Assembly (NCBI GenBank): GCA_963794685.1
Contig: CAWCFK010000005.1
Span: 806,001-870,000 of the forward strand
Length of the DNA stretch: 64,000 nucleotides
Direction of reading: 5' to 3'
Origin: CAVTWH01 sp963794685
GTDB taxonomy: Bacteria > Actinomycetota > Actinomycetes > Mycobacteriales > Micromonosporaceae
Every line of letters begins with the position of its first letter. Within the stretch, counting starts at the first letter, position 1. Positions 43,746 to 52,074 of this stretch are shown in pieces. Below the pieces are notes generated by a model. It did not search any database. It was not told the DNA's origin and worked only from the letters and a program-made list of their open reading frames with translations. Position numbers and translations under genes: made by a program.

Positions 43746-45461
43746 ATGCACGTGAAGCTGCGCCCCGGTAGCCACTTCGTCCCAACCACGCAGGGTGTCC
43801 GCTGCTCGCGCGGCGACGAGCTGTTCCTGCTCGCCGGGCCGCCGGCGCTGTTCACCCTGATCGACTCCCACCTGGCCGCCCTCAGTGACGGGACCACCCT
43901 GGACGCGCTGCTGGCAGCCGGCGGCGGTGGCGGTGGCGGTGGCGGTGGCGGTGAGACGGTACGGCCGGTCCTCAGTCACCTGCTGCGGACGCTGCTCGAC
44001 CGGGGGCTGCTGTTCGACCTGGACGACGCGGGCGGCCCACCACCGGACCCGGCAACCGCCGAACGGCTGGCCGACCTGCTGTCCTTTGTGGAGGAGCACT
44101 GCGCCCGACCCTACGCGGCGCTGCGCAGCCTGAGTGCGGCCCAGGTCGCGGTTGCCGGGGACCGGTCCGGTCCGGCCGCCGCCAGCCTGTACCGCAGCCT
44201 CGCGGAGCGCGCGCTCACGCCACGCACGATCGCGGAGTGCAGCCCGGCGCCGACGCTGATCGTGCTGCTCGACAGCGGCGCCGGGCCGGCGGCTGAGACA
44301 CCGCCGACCGGGGTGCCGGTACTCGCACTGGTGACCGGGCCCGACCTGACCGTGGTCGGTCCGGTGCTCCCCGACGTCGGCGCCCTGCCGGCGTTCCGGG
44401 CGGCGGCCGACCGGATCGCCCGATGGCAGACCGGTGACCCGGCGGACGCGGCAACCGGTCCGGTCGGCGCGGCGCTGGCCGGATCGCTTGCCGCCCAGCG
44501 GGTCTTGACGCACCTGACCGGGGTATCCGATGTCACCGCGGACTCTCTGGTGGTGCACGGCCGACTGGCCGACATCACCGCAGTCCCGCTCCCCCGCACC
44601 GACCCGACCACCACCTCCGATCCGACCGTCGCCGCCGATCCAGCCACCGCTGCCGATCCGAGCGTTGCCGGCGATCCAGCCACCGCTGCCGATCCGGTCG
44701 CTTCTGGCGATGCCGGCGCTGCTGCCGATGTCGCGATTGCGGGCCTCACAGCGCGGTTCCGTGGCGTGGCCCGGCTGCTGCCGGCGACGCAGGCGCGGGT
44801 GGCGCCGCTGCGGATCGCGCTCGCGCGGCCGGTGGCCAGCGCAGGCCCGGACGTCACCGGCTGGGGTACCAGTGTCGCCGACGCACAGCGCGGCGCGGTG
44901 CTGAGCGCCATGCGCGCCATGGCCCGGTCGGACCGGCCCGATCCGGCGGCGGTTGCCGCGGCCGGGCTCTCCACACCGCACTTCCTGCTGGACGGCGCGC
45001 TGCGGTTGCTGGGGCGGGAGTTGCTGGGCGGCGATCCGGCGGGCGCGCCGCTGCCGGTCAGCCGGCTAGCACCGGGCCTGCGGGTGCTGCTGCGTACCCT
45101 CGTCGACTATTACGACCTGGCGGCACGCATCCACCTCGACCAGCCAGCCGGTGCACACTGCTGGCTGGCCCGGGTGGTGGACGGGGCCGGCGACTCGATC
45201 TGCGCGGCCCAGTGGGGACCGAGCCCGGCCAGCGCCGTCGAGTCCGCGCTACACGCCAGCGTCGCCGCCGCCCAGTGCGGAGTGAAGAGCCTCGAGGTCG
45301 ATCCGGCCGCTGACACCGGTACCCGCGCCTGGGAACTGCGTCCGCAGCCCGAGGTGACGGCGCAGCTGGCCCGGATGCGGGACACCCGACCGTTGCGCTC
45401 GTCGCGCTGGCCGGGCACGGACGACTGCGACGCGGTCGCCGGATGGGTGTGGTGGCGATGA
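43746..45461 (+). CDS. Second ocin-ThiF-like leader-binding protein
   Basis: This 571-residue paralogue of the first ThiF-like protein begins MHVKLRPGSHFVPTTQGVRCSRGDELFLLAGP. It keeps FVEEHCARPYAALRSLSAAQVAVAGDRSGPAAASLY. Two low-complexity stretches are odd: eleven Gly in a row from a GGCGGT repeat near residue 60, and a DPTVAADPATAADP-type repeat near residues 285-330. The ATG is preferred over a GTG three codons earlier because GAGGT lies 7 bases before it. Its stop overlaps the next start. It has no second YcaO beside it, so it may compete with or replace the first ThiF-like protein on the single YcaO. Confidence 0.8.
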   Translation: MHVKLRPGSHFVPTTQGVRCSRGDELFLLAGPPALFTLIDSHLAALSDGTTLDALLAAGGGGGGGGGGGETVRPVLSHLLRTLLDRGLLFDLDDAGGPPPDPATAERLADLLSFVEEHCARPYAALRSLSAAQVAVAGDRSGPAAASLYRSLAERALTPRTIAECSPAPTLIVLLDSGAGPAAETPPTGVPVLALVTGPDLTVVGPVLPDVGALPAFRAAADRIARWQTGDPADAATGPVGAALAGSLAAQRVLTHLTGVSDVTADSLVVHGRLADITAVPLPRTDPTTTSDPTVAADPATAADPSVAGDPATAADPVASGDAGAAADVAIAGLTARFRGVARLLPATQARVAPLRIALARPVASAGPDVTGWGTSVADAQRGAVLSAMRAMARSDRPDPAAVAAAGLSTPHFLLDGALRLLGRELLGGDPAGAPLPVSRLAPGLRVLLRTLVDYYDLAARIHLDQPAGAHCWLARVVDGAGDSICAAQWGPSPASAVESALHASVAAAQCGVKSLEVDPAADTGTRAWELRPQPEVTAQLARMRDTRPLRSSRWPGTDDCDAVAGWVWWR

Positions 45462-46981
45462 ACCCGATCGACGATCCGGTGACCGGACCGGCCACCACGA
45501 CCGACGTGCTGCGATTCGCGCTCCGGCAGGGGCCGCTGCGCCGGCTGATGCACCCGCCGATCCAGATCGACGAGCGGATCGCCACCACCGCGACGGTTCC
45601 ACCGGTGGCGGCGCGCGGCGTCCGGCACCGGCCGCTGCCCGTCGGCACCACGCAGTTGCTGGCCCAGCAGCCGATCGCGGCACCGGACGGGATCCTCGGC
45701 CACCTCCTGGTGGCGGCCTTCGGGCTGCAGCGACGCGAACCGTCCAACCCGGCCAACGACCACCGCACGGTGGCGTCGGTACGCAGCAAGTTCCCGGTGC
45801 ACGTACTGGTGATCGGCCCCGACGGCCCACCTGGCTACCTGGACCTCTACCGCCACGCGATCGTCGACCTGGCGGCGCAGCCGAGCCCGGCAGAACCGGA
45901 CGCCCTGCGCCCGGAGCCCGACTGCGTCACCGTGGTCCTCGCCGCCCGGCACACCGACTTCCCCACGCCGTACGGGATTCTGCGGTGCGCCCTGGCCGAT
46001 CTGGAGACCGGCATCAACCTGCGGGCGCTCCTGGTGGCCGCGCAGCTCTTCGGCGTGGCGGCGGTCGCGCACACCGGCGGCCCGGTCATCGCGGCCGCCG
46101 CCGACCTCGTCGCTGCCACCGGGCCGGGAAGCTGGGCGGCGCCGGTGGTGGTGACCCTGCGCCGCGTCGGGCCGCTGCCGGCGCCGGCCGCCGTCGCGAC
46201 GCCGGCCGGCGCGATCGCACCGGAGTTGGATCTGCTGCTGCGGCAGGAATCCCGGCACCCGACGCTGCTGGAGACCGGCATGGTCAACGACGCCCGGCGC
46301 TACGACCCGACGCCCGTGCCCGGCAGCGCACCCGCGCCGGGCATCCCGCGGCTACCGACGGAACACTGGCCGAGCTGGGACCGGGTGCTGTGGCAGCGCT
46401 CCGCCGGCCGGGTACCGGCGCCGCTCACCGGCTTCTCCGCCCGCCCCGCGAGCCGTGGCCCGGACTGCCTCGACGACCTGCTCCGCTGGGCGCGGGTACC
46501 GGCACCGACGCCCGGGCTGCGCGCCGTCGCCGGACGGGTGCGGCTGACCCTGGCCGCCCAGCGCCTCGCCGACCTGCCCACCGGGCGGTACGCCGTGGAG
46601 CCCGACGGGCTGCGCTGCGAAGTGACCGATCCGCAGCTGCTGCGCAAGGTGGAACAGGTCTTCGGGTACCCGCTGACCGAGCGCAACGACTGCGGGGTAC
46701 GCCACAGCGTCGCGGTCTGGGTGTTCTCGGTGGACCTGCGGGCGCTGGTCAGCGATCTGGGTCCGGCCGCCTGGGGTCTGCTCCAGGTCTACTGCGGCTG
46801 GGTGGCGCACGGGCTGACGATGGCGGCGGCCGGTCACCGCCTCTTCGCCCGGCCGGCCCGTTCCTTCGACGAGCACCAGCTGGCCGCGCTGCTCGCCCTG
46901 CCGGACAACGAGTCCGCGGTGCTCATCACCGTCTGCGGCCAGTCACGGTATGCGGAGCCGATGCTCGACCTGCGGGTCTGA
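45458..46981 (+). CDS. Second nitroreductase-like azoline dehydrogenase
   Basis: This 507-residue paralogue of the first dehydrogenase shares DVLRFALRQGPLRRL, FGLQRREPSNPANDHRTVASVRSKFPVHV and YLDLYRHAIVDL, and the C-terminal LQVYCGWVAHGLTMAAAGHRLFARPARSFDEHQ. The order of motifs is the same. It should be an FMN-dependent oxidase of azolines, or a variant with a new role. The ATG overlaps the stop of the second ThiF-like gene. Confidence 0.7.
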   Translation: MNPIDDPVTGPATTTDVLRFALRQGPLRRLMHPPIQIDERIATTATVPPVAARGVRHRPLPVGTTQLLAQQPIAAPDGILGHLLVAAFGLQRREPSNPANDHRTVASVRSKFPVHVLVIGPDGPPGYLDLYRHAIVDLAAQPSPAEPDALRPEPDCVTVVLAARHTDFPTPYGILRCALADLETGINLRALLVAAQLFGVAAVAHTGGPVIAAAADLVAATGPGSWAAPVVVTLRRVGPLPAPAAVATPAGAIAPELDLLLRQESRHPTLLETGMVNDARRYDPTPVPGSAPAPGIPRLPTEHWPSWDRVLWQRSAGRVPAPLTGFSARPASRGPDCLDDLLRWARVPAPTPGLRAVAGRVRLTLAAQRLADLPTGRYAVEPDGLRCEVTDPQLLRKVEQVFGYPLTERNDCGVRHSVAVWVFSVDLRALVSDLGPAAWGLLQVYCGWVAHGLTMAAAGHRLFARPARSFDEHQLAALLALPDNESAVLITVCGQSRYAEPMLDLRV

Positions 46982-46995
46982 CGGGGGAGGTGCCC

Positions 46996-47490
46996 ATGGT
47001 CATGCAGCTCGACACCGGGACACCGGTCGGCCAGCGCCGGCTGCGGGCCGTCTTCGGCGCTGTCCCTACCAGCGTGGTGGCGGTGTGCGCGGTGGTGGCC
47101 GGTGACCCGGTCGGCATGGTGTTCAGCACGTTCACCGCCGTGTCACTCGATCCGCCGCTGGTCTCGTTGTGTGTCAACCGGGCCTCCGTCACCTGGCCGC
47201 TGCTGCGGCGCTCCCCCAGGCTCGGGCTGACCGTGTTGGCGACCCCGCACGCGCAGCTGTCGCGGCAGCTGGCCGGTCCGCCCCAGCACCGGTTCACCGG
47301 ACTGGACCTGCGGTACGGGGCGGGCGGTGCGGTGGTGATCGAAGGCGGCGCCGCCTGGCTGGAGTGCTCGCCGCACGCCGGATATCCGGCCGGCGACCAC
47401 GAACTGGTACTGCTCCAGGTGCGCACGCTGGACACCGATCCGGCCGTGACACCCCTGGTGTACCGGCACAGCAGCATCCGCCCACTGTGA
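46996..47490 (+). CDS. Flavin reductase (FMN reductase domain)
   Basis: This 164-residue protein is a flavin reductase of the HpaC/ActVB type, with LRAVFGAVPTSVVAVCAV, GMVFSTFTAVSLDPPLVSLCVNRAS and the C-terminal YPAGDHELVLLQV containing the conserved GDH-x-L. It would supply reduced FMN to the luciferase-like monooxygenase at the head of the same operon. The ATG follows a GGGGGAGG ribosome site. It is the last gene of the RiPP cluster on the right. Confidence 0.92.
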   Translation: MVMQLDTGTPVGQRRLRAVFGAVPTSVVAVCAVVAGDPVGMVFSTFTAVSLDPPLVSLCVNRASVTWPLLRRSPRLGLTVLATPHAQLSRQLAGPPQHRFTGLDLRYGAGGAVVIEGGAAWLECSPHAGYPAGDHELVLLQVRTLDTDPAVTPLVYRHSSIRPL

Positions 47491-47505
47491 TCGGGGTGAC
47501 CCGAT
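47490..47505. terminator. Short hairpin at the cluster's right edge
   Basis: ATCGGG pairs with CCCGAT around a GTGA (GNRA-type) loop, between the flavin reductase stop and the stop of the convergent cyclodeaminase gene. With a 6-bp stem it is a modest bidirectional terminator candidate. Confidence 0.5.
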
Positions 47506-47510
47506 GACAG

Positions 47511-48506
47511 TCAGGGCCGAACGGCAAGTTCCCTACCCGTGCCTGACGCTCGCGCTCTCGCGACGGCTAGCTCGGCCGCGGCGAGGTCTTGCAGGGCGAC
47601 GCCGACCGAGTTGAAGACCGTGACGTCGCCGTCGCAGACCCTGCCGGGGTGAGCCCCCACGACGAGGTCTCCGATCTCGACGAGATCGGCCTCCCGCAGG
47701 CTGCCGGTCGCCACAGCCGCCGAAATGTTGCCTGACTCGTGAACGGCGACGTCGGCCACGTCGACCACCACGAGGTCCGCCAGCGACAGCACGTCATCCG
47801 CCAACTCGCGGAAGTGTGGACGCGGCGGCGATCCGACGGCGTTGATGTGCACCCCCGGCCGGATGTCTGCCGCCTTCACCAGCGGGCTGACCGACGGGGT
47901 CAGCGTGCAGACCACGTCCGCGCTGTCGAACACCTCCCCCGGCGTGCGCGCGGCCAGTACCGCGACGCCGGCTGGCGCCTGCTCGGCCAGTTCCCTGATT
48001 CGGGACCCGCTCCGGGACCAGGCGACAACCTGGTGGTAGCCGAGGTGCTGGTGGGCACGCACGTGTTCCAGGGCCAGGGCGCCGGCGCCGATCAGGCCGA
48101 GCGTGCGACCGTTCGGCCTGGCCAGCAGGCTGGTCGCCAGGGCGGTCGCGCTCGCGGTTCGAATGCGGGTCAACGCCCTGCCGTCGATGAGGGCGAGACA
48201 TTCGGCGGTGGCGGCGTCGAACAACGCGACCGTGGATTGTTGCGCGGGCAGGCCCCGCTGCCGATTGAGCGGCGCGTCCGAGAGCAGCTTCACCACCGCG
48301 AGTCCGCGCCAGGCCGCCGTCATCGGCACTACCGCCGCCGAGAAGGACTCGTTGGCGGGATCAGCTCGTGCCGGCATCGTCGTCGGCCGGGGTTGGCTCG
48401 CCTCGCCGTTGCTGAGCGCCGCGTGGGCCAGCGCGAGTGCCTGCATGACCGAGCGGTGATCGAGCAGGCCTTCGCACTCGCCACTGGTCAACACCAGGGT
48501 GGTCAC
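47511..48506 (-). CDS. Ornithine cyclodeaminase / mu-crystallin family enzyme
   Basis: This 331-residue protein matches the ornithine cyclodeaminase family, which includes ketimine reductases, alanine dehydrogenases and opine-type enzymes. Marks are LLSDAPLNRQRGLPAQQSTVALFDAATAECLALIDGRALTRIRTASATALATSLL, then the NAD-binding GLIGAGALALEHVRAHQHL, and GVHINAVGSPPRPHFREL. The GTG at 48506 is preferred because GGAGG lies 7 bases before it; an in-frame ATG at 48557 has no ribosome site. It is the last gene of a long leftward operon with an oxidase, two TIM-barrel proteins and an importer, so an imine-forming or imine-reducing step in catabolism is likely. Confidence 0.88.
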   Translation of the reverse strand: MTTLVLTSGECEGLLDHRSVMQALALAHAALSNGEASQPRPTTMPARADPANESFSAAVVPMTAAWRGLAVVKLLSDAPLNRQRGLPAQQSTVALFDAATAECLALIDGRALTRIRTASATALATSLLARPNGRTLGLIGAGALALEHVRAHQHLGYHQVVAWSRSGSRIRELAEQAPAGVAVLAARTPGEVFDSADVVCTLTPSVSPLVKAADIRPGVHINAVGSPPRPHFRELADDVLSLADLVVVDVADVAVHESGNISAAVATGSLREADLVEIGDLVVGAHPGRVCDGDVTVFNSVGVALQDLAAAELAVARARASGTGRELAVRP

Positions 48507-48560
48507 TACCGAACCTCCAGTACCCGCTGCCAGCGGAAGGGTTTCCTGGTGCGACATCCG

Positions 48561-50018
48561 TTACTTCGCGGCCCAGGCGGAGTCCTCGTTCTCGGCGAGG
48601 TCGACCAGTCCCCGGGAGAACACGTTGTCGGGGTCGTACCTGCGCTTGATCTCCGCCAGTCGGTCGTACTTGTCGCCGTAGACGGCGCGCGCCATCGCGT
48701 CGTCCCCGGCCACCGACGTGAAGTTGATGTACGTGCCGTTGCGGTACGGCTCGAGGTCACGGTCGAACGCCCGCGCCCACTCCACCAGTGGGGCCTTCTC
48801 GGCCGGGTACACCCAGTCGGCGCCGATGTTGGCGCTGAAGTGCCCGTCGATGCCGGAGGTCGCGTCGTCGGGGCGGGGGCGCTTCGTGCGGGTACCAGCG
48901 ATGATCTCGAACGGGCAGAGCAGCTGGTGCGCGATGTGGGCGCTGGAGTTCAGGGACTTCCCCGGGTAGGCGTCGCAGTGTCGGATGATCATGTCGATCG
49001 CTTCGTCGTCGAGGTTCTCGACGTTCGTGTGCTTCCAGTAGTGGGCGATGCCGTAGCGGAATTCGTCGTCGGTCGAGTGCTGCAAGGTCACGTGCGGGAT
49101 CGTTCGGCGGCTGTGGTAGATCGGCGTACCGAGGGCGAACATCGGTGCGGTCGCCGCGGGTTCGTCCGCCGGATCGCCGTAGAAGATCGTGGCGAGGGAG
49201 AGCACCGGCGCGCCGCGGTGCGCGGCCGGAAGCTGGGACCAGTACTCCGGCGCGCGCAGCAGCCGGACGTACGTGCCGAGGTTCCCGGGTGCGTCCGGGC
49301 CCCAGTCACGGAACAGGCGCATCACCTCGACGCGATCCTGCGCGCCGTAGAACACCTGCCGGATGGTGACCAGCCCGGGCAGCGCCACCGTCCGGTAGGT
49401 GAACCTGGTGACGATGCCGAAGTTGTGCCCCGCGCCGCGCAGCGCCCAGAACAGGTCCGGGTTCTGCGTCGCCGAGACGGTGAGGATGCTGCCGTCGGCG
49501 ACGACGACCTCCATCTCCTCGACATGGTCCACTGTCGGCCCGAACATGCGACTCAGATAGCCCACGCCGCCGCCCAGCGTCAGCCCGGCGACGCCGGTGT
49601 GCGATACCACGCCCGCGGGGACCGCCCGGTTGAACTCGGCGGCGGCCCGGTCGACATCGCCCCATCGGCAGCCGGCGCCGACGACCACCCGTCCGGACCG
49701 GGGGTCGAGGTCCACCTCGCGCATCAGCCCCGTGTCGATCATGACCAGGCCGTCACCCACAGCCGTGCCGGCGAGGTTGTGCCCACCGCCCCGGACCGTG
49801 ATGGGAACAGCGGACCGTACGCACCAGCGCAGCGCGCCCGCCACGTCCTGCGCGGTGCGGCACCGCACGATGGCCGCCGGGCGTCGGTCGATGTCCGCGT
49901 TCCACACGCGGCGCAGTGGCTCGTAGGCGCTGTCGCCGGGTCCGACGACCTCGCACGGGACGACGGCGCGCAGCTCGTCGACCAGCGACGGCGCATGGGA
50001 TTGAACGCGTGCGTTCAT
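48561..50018 (-). CDS. BBE-like FAD-linked oxidase
   Basis: This 485-residue protein is a berberine-bridge-enzyme-like oxidase. The FAD-binding RGGGHNLAGTAVGDGLVMIDTGLM contains the His used for covalent FAD attachment. The place where bicovalent enzymes have a Cys reads SHTGVAGLTLGGGVGYLSR, so only a single covalent link is likely. The C-terminal BBE domain ends VYGDKYDRLAEIKRRYDPDNVFSRG. Members oxidise sugars, alkaloids or polyketides with O2. There is no signal peptide, so it acts in the cytoplasm. It overlaps the next gene in the operon by four bases. Confidence 0.9.
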   Translation of the reverse strand: MNARVQSHAPSLVDELRAVVPCEVVGPGDSAYEPLRRVWNADIDRRPAAIVRCRTAQDVAGALRWCVRSAVPITVRGGGHNLAGTAVGDGLVMIDTGLMREVDLDPRSGRVVVGAGCRWGDVDRAAAEFNRAVPAGVVSHTGVAGLTLGGGVGYLSRMFGPTVDHVEEMEVVVADGSILTVSATQNPDLFWALRGAGHNFGIVTRFTYRTVALPGLVTIRQVFYGAQDRVEVMRLFRDWGPDAPGNLGTYVRLLRAPEYWSQLPAAHRGAPVLSLATIFYGDPADEPAATAPMFALGTPIYHSRRTIPHVTLQHSTDDEFRYGIAHYWKHTNVENLDDEAIDMIIRHCDAYPGKSLNSSAHIAHQLLCPFEIIAGTRTKRPRPDDATSGIDGHFSANIGADWVYPAEKAPLVEWARAFDRDLEPYRNGTYINFTSVAGDDAMARAVYGDKYDRLAEIKRRYDPDNVFSRGLVDLAENEDSAWAAK

Positions 50019-50974
50019 GGCTGGGCTCTCCGATCGGTCTGTACGGTGGTGCCAGGAGCAATGGCGGCGAGTACGGGCAGCTGCGCCAGGCCGGTCCGGC
50101 GCCGCTCGTCCAGCCCGGTCGACGGTGCGTCCGGGGTGGCTGCGGCGGCGATACCGAGGATTTCCGCGACGGTGACGGCGGGTCGTGCCGCGATCCAGCC
50201 CGGGCGGTAGAGCGGAACGGTCAATTCCGCCCGGTGCAGGTCGAAGATCAACGGCGCTTCGGCCGGCAGCACCGCCAGCACGGCGGGCCAGTCGACGATG
50301 CCCTCGCCCAGCGGGCGCATGCGGCGCACCAACCCCTGCGGGGTGAAGGCCATGGCGGCGTCGTCGAGGAAGACGGTGTGCACCCGACGGGCCAGGCGAC
50401 GGGCCGCGATGACCGGGTCCTCCAGGACCGCCAGCAGGTTCACCGCGCTGTATCCGAGGCGGACGTGCTCACCCGCCTGGTCGGCGATGGCCAGCGCCTC
50501 CGCGGAGCCCATCTCCTCGTGGGTCTTGAGCACGACGAGGATCCCGAGTTCGGTCGCGGTCGCGCCGAGTTCGGCGAGGGCCCGCGCCGCGGCCGACTTC
50601 TGCGCTTCCCAGGCGACTGCCGGATCGTCCCGGGACTCCGGTGAGCCCACCCGGACGTGTACCGACTCCACTCCCAACAGCGCTGCTTCGCGCAGCAGGC
50701 GGATCCGGGTCCGGGTGCCGTCGCGGTCGGACGGGTCGTCACTCGGCCAGTAGGCCGGGTTGACCGCCCCGAGATCCATCGTGATCGTCAGGCCCGCATC
50801 GGCCAGGGCCGCGCCGACGGCGCGCAGTTCGCCGGACGGGCGGTCCTGGCCGATCCACCGCGCCGGGTTGAGGTGCACGTTCGACACGTTCACCGCCGCC
50901 GCGGCGCTGATCAGCTGGTCCGCTGTTTCGGGGACCAGCGGGAAGTCGCGAAGGGCGATGCCGCGCGCGCTCAC
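50015..50974 (-). CDS. Sugar phosphate isomerase/epimerase-like TIM barrel (1)
   Basis: This 319-residue protein belongs to the xylose-isomerase-like TIM-barrel superfamily (AP endonuclease family 2 fold; IolE, hydroxypyruvate isomerase). It shows LGVESVHVRVGSPESRDD, LGILVVLKTHEEMGSAEAL and VHTVFLDDAAMAF. Some usual metal ligands are replaced, so activity needs testing. The GTG start overlaps the upstream stop in a GTGA pattern. Confidence 0.75.
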   Translation of the reverse strand: MSARGIALRDFPLVPETADQLISAAAAVNVSNVHLNPARWIGQDRPSGELRAVGAALADAGLTITMDLGAVNPAYWPSDDPSDRDGTRTRIRLLREAALLGVESVHVRVGSPESRDDPAVAWEAQKSAAARALAELGATATELGILVVLKTHEEMGSAEALAIADQAGEHVRLGYSAVNLLAVLEDPVIAARRLARRVHTVFLDDAAMAFTPQGLVRRMRPLGEGIVDWPAVLAVLPAEAPLIFDLHRAELTVPLYRPGWIAARPAVTVAEILGIAAAATPDAPSTGLDERRRTGLAQLPVLAAIAPGTTVQTDRRAQP

Positions 50975-52074
50975 GATGCCTGCCGTCCGATCGGTTCCTC
51001 AAGCGCGATGCCGGCCCGGGCAGCGCAGCCGCGGACGTACTCGCAGGAGGTGCGGATGTACTGCCAGGCGGCCTGCTCGTCCCACTGCGAGGTGCGGTAC
51101 TCCTGGTACGAGGCGACCTCTCCGGCGGCGACCCGGTCCTCGTAGCGCTGGAGCATCTCCAGGAAGGCGACCAGTTCCTGGGTGGTCAGGTCCGGATGGC
51201 CGGCCAACCACTCGGGGTCGTAGACGGAGATGGTGGCGCCGGGGATGGTGCCCTCGATTCCGTTTCCACCGGCGCCGCCGAAGGGGCGCACCTCCAGCGA
51301 CAGGTTCAGATCCGGGTTGGCGGTGTGCAGGATCGGGATGATCTCGGTCAGGTCGACGACGCCGTGGCCGTTCGGGCGCAGCTGACAGTCGAACCCGTCC
51401 GGCAGCCGGACGAGGTCGTAGTCCTTGATGTGGGTCTGCCGCACGTACGGTGCGAGCCGGCGCGCCGCCCACGTCGGGTGTTCCAGCCGCTGCAGGACGT
51501 TGCCCGTGTCGAAGGTGATCCCCACGACGTCCGGCCCGACCGCCTCGACGATGCGCACCAGTTCGAAGGAGGTGATCTCCTCGTGGGTCTCCAGGTTGAT
51601 GTGGATGCCGAGATCGCGGGCGAACGGCGCCAGGACGTTGAGGAACTTGACCGTTGCCGCCAACTGGTCGGCCCAGCTGACGTCCGTTCGGAACCGGTCG
51701 TAGGCCAGCCGGCCGCGGTAGGGCTTGAAGGTCGCGGTCTCGGCCCAGAGTTCCGTGACGCCGATGCCGGCCGCGGCCTCCATCACCCGGCGGTAGCCCA
51801 GGACGGTGTCCCCGTCGCCGACGGCGCGCATCTCGGGCGACTCCGGGATGTTGTACGGGTTGACCCGGCCGAGGCCGGCCTCCAGGTACATGCCGAGCCC
51901 GTCCGCTGCCTGGCGTACCTCGCGCAGCTCACCGGCGTCCAGCGTGGCGGACAGGTGCAGCAGGTGCCGGAAGAACAGTCCGGCCAGGTTATGCGACCTG
52001 GCCCGCTCCAGCTGGCGCAGCGGCGGATGGTCGCCGGAGTCCGGGAGCTTGAGCGCGTCACTGCCTAGTCTCAT
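50971..52074 (-). CDS. Sugar phosphate isomerase/epimerase-like TIM barrel (2)
   Basis: This 367-residue TIM-barrel protein of the same superfamily keeps more of the metal site: INLETHEEITSFELVRIVEAV, VVGITFDTGNVLQRLEHP, THIKDYDLVRL and SLEVRPFGG, which supply the classic Glu-Asp-His-Glu ligands. It is therefore the more likely active isomerase or epimerase of the pair. It lies between the importer ATPase gene and the first TIM-barrel gene, overlapping both. Confidence 0.82.
   Translation of the reverse strand: MRLGSDALKLPDSGDHPPLRQLERARSHNLAGLFFRHLLHLSATLDAGELREVRQAADGLGMYLEAGLGRVNPYNIPESPEMRAVGDGDTVLGYRRVMEAAAGIGVTELWAETATFKPYRGRLAYDRFRTDVSWADQLAATVKFLNVLAPFARDLGIHINLETHEEITSFELVRIVEAVGPDVVGITFDTGNVLQRLEHPTWAARRLAPYVRQTHIKDYDLVRLPDGFDCQLRPNGHGVVDLTEIIPILHTANPDLNLSLEVRPFGGAGGNGIEGTIPGATISVYDPEWLAGHPDLTTQELVAFLEMLQRYEDRVAAGEVASYQEYRTSQWDEQAAWQYIRTSCEYVRGCAARAGIALEEPIGRQAS

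Noticed and set aside
43920..43952. The GGCGGT run as a possible CRISPR-like or regulatory repeat.
   Set aside because: It is in frame within a gene and encodes a glycine run; there are no spacers.
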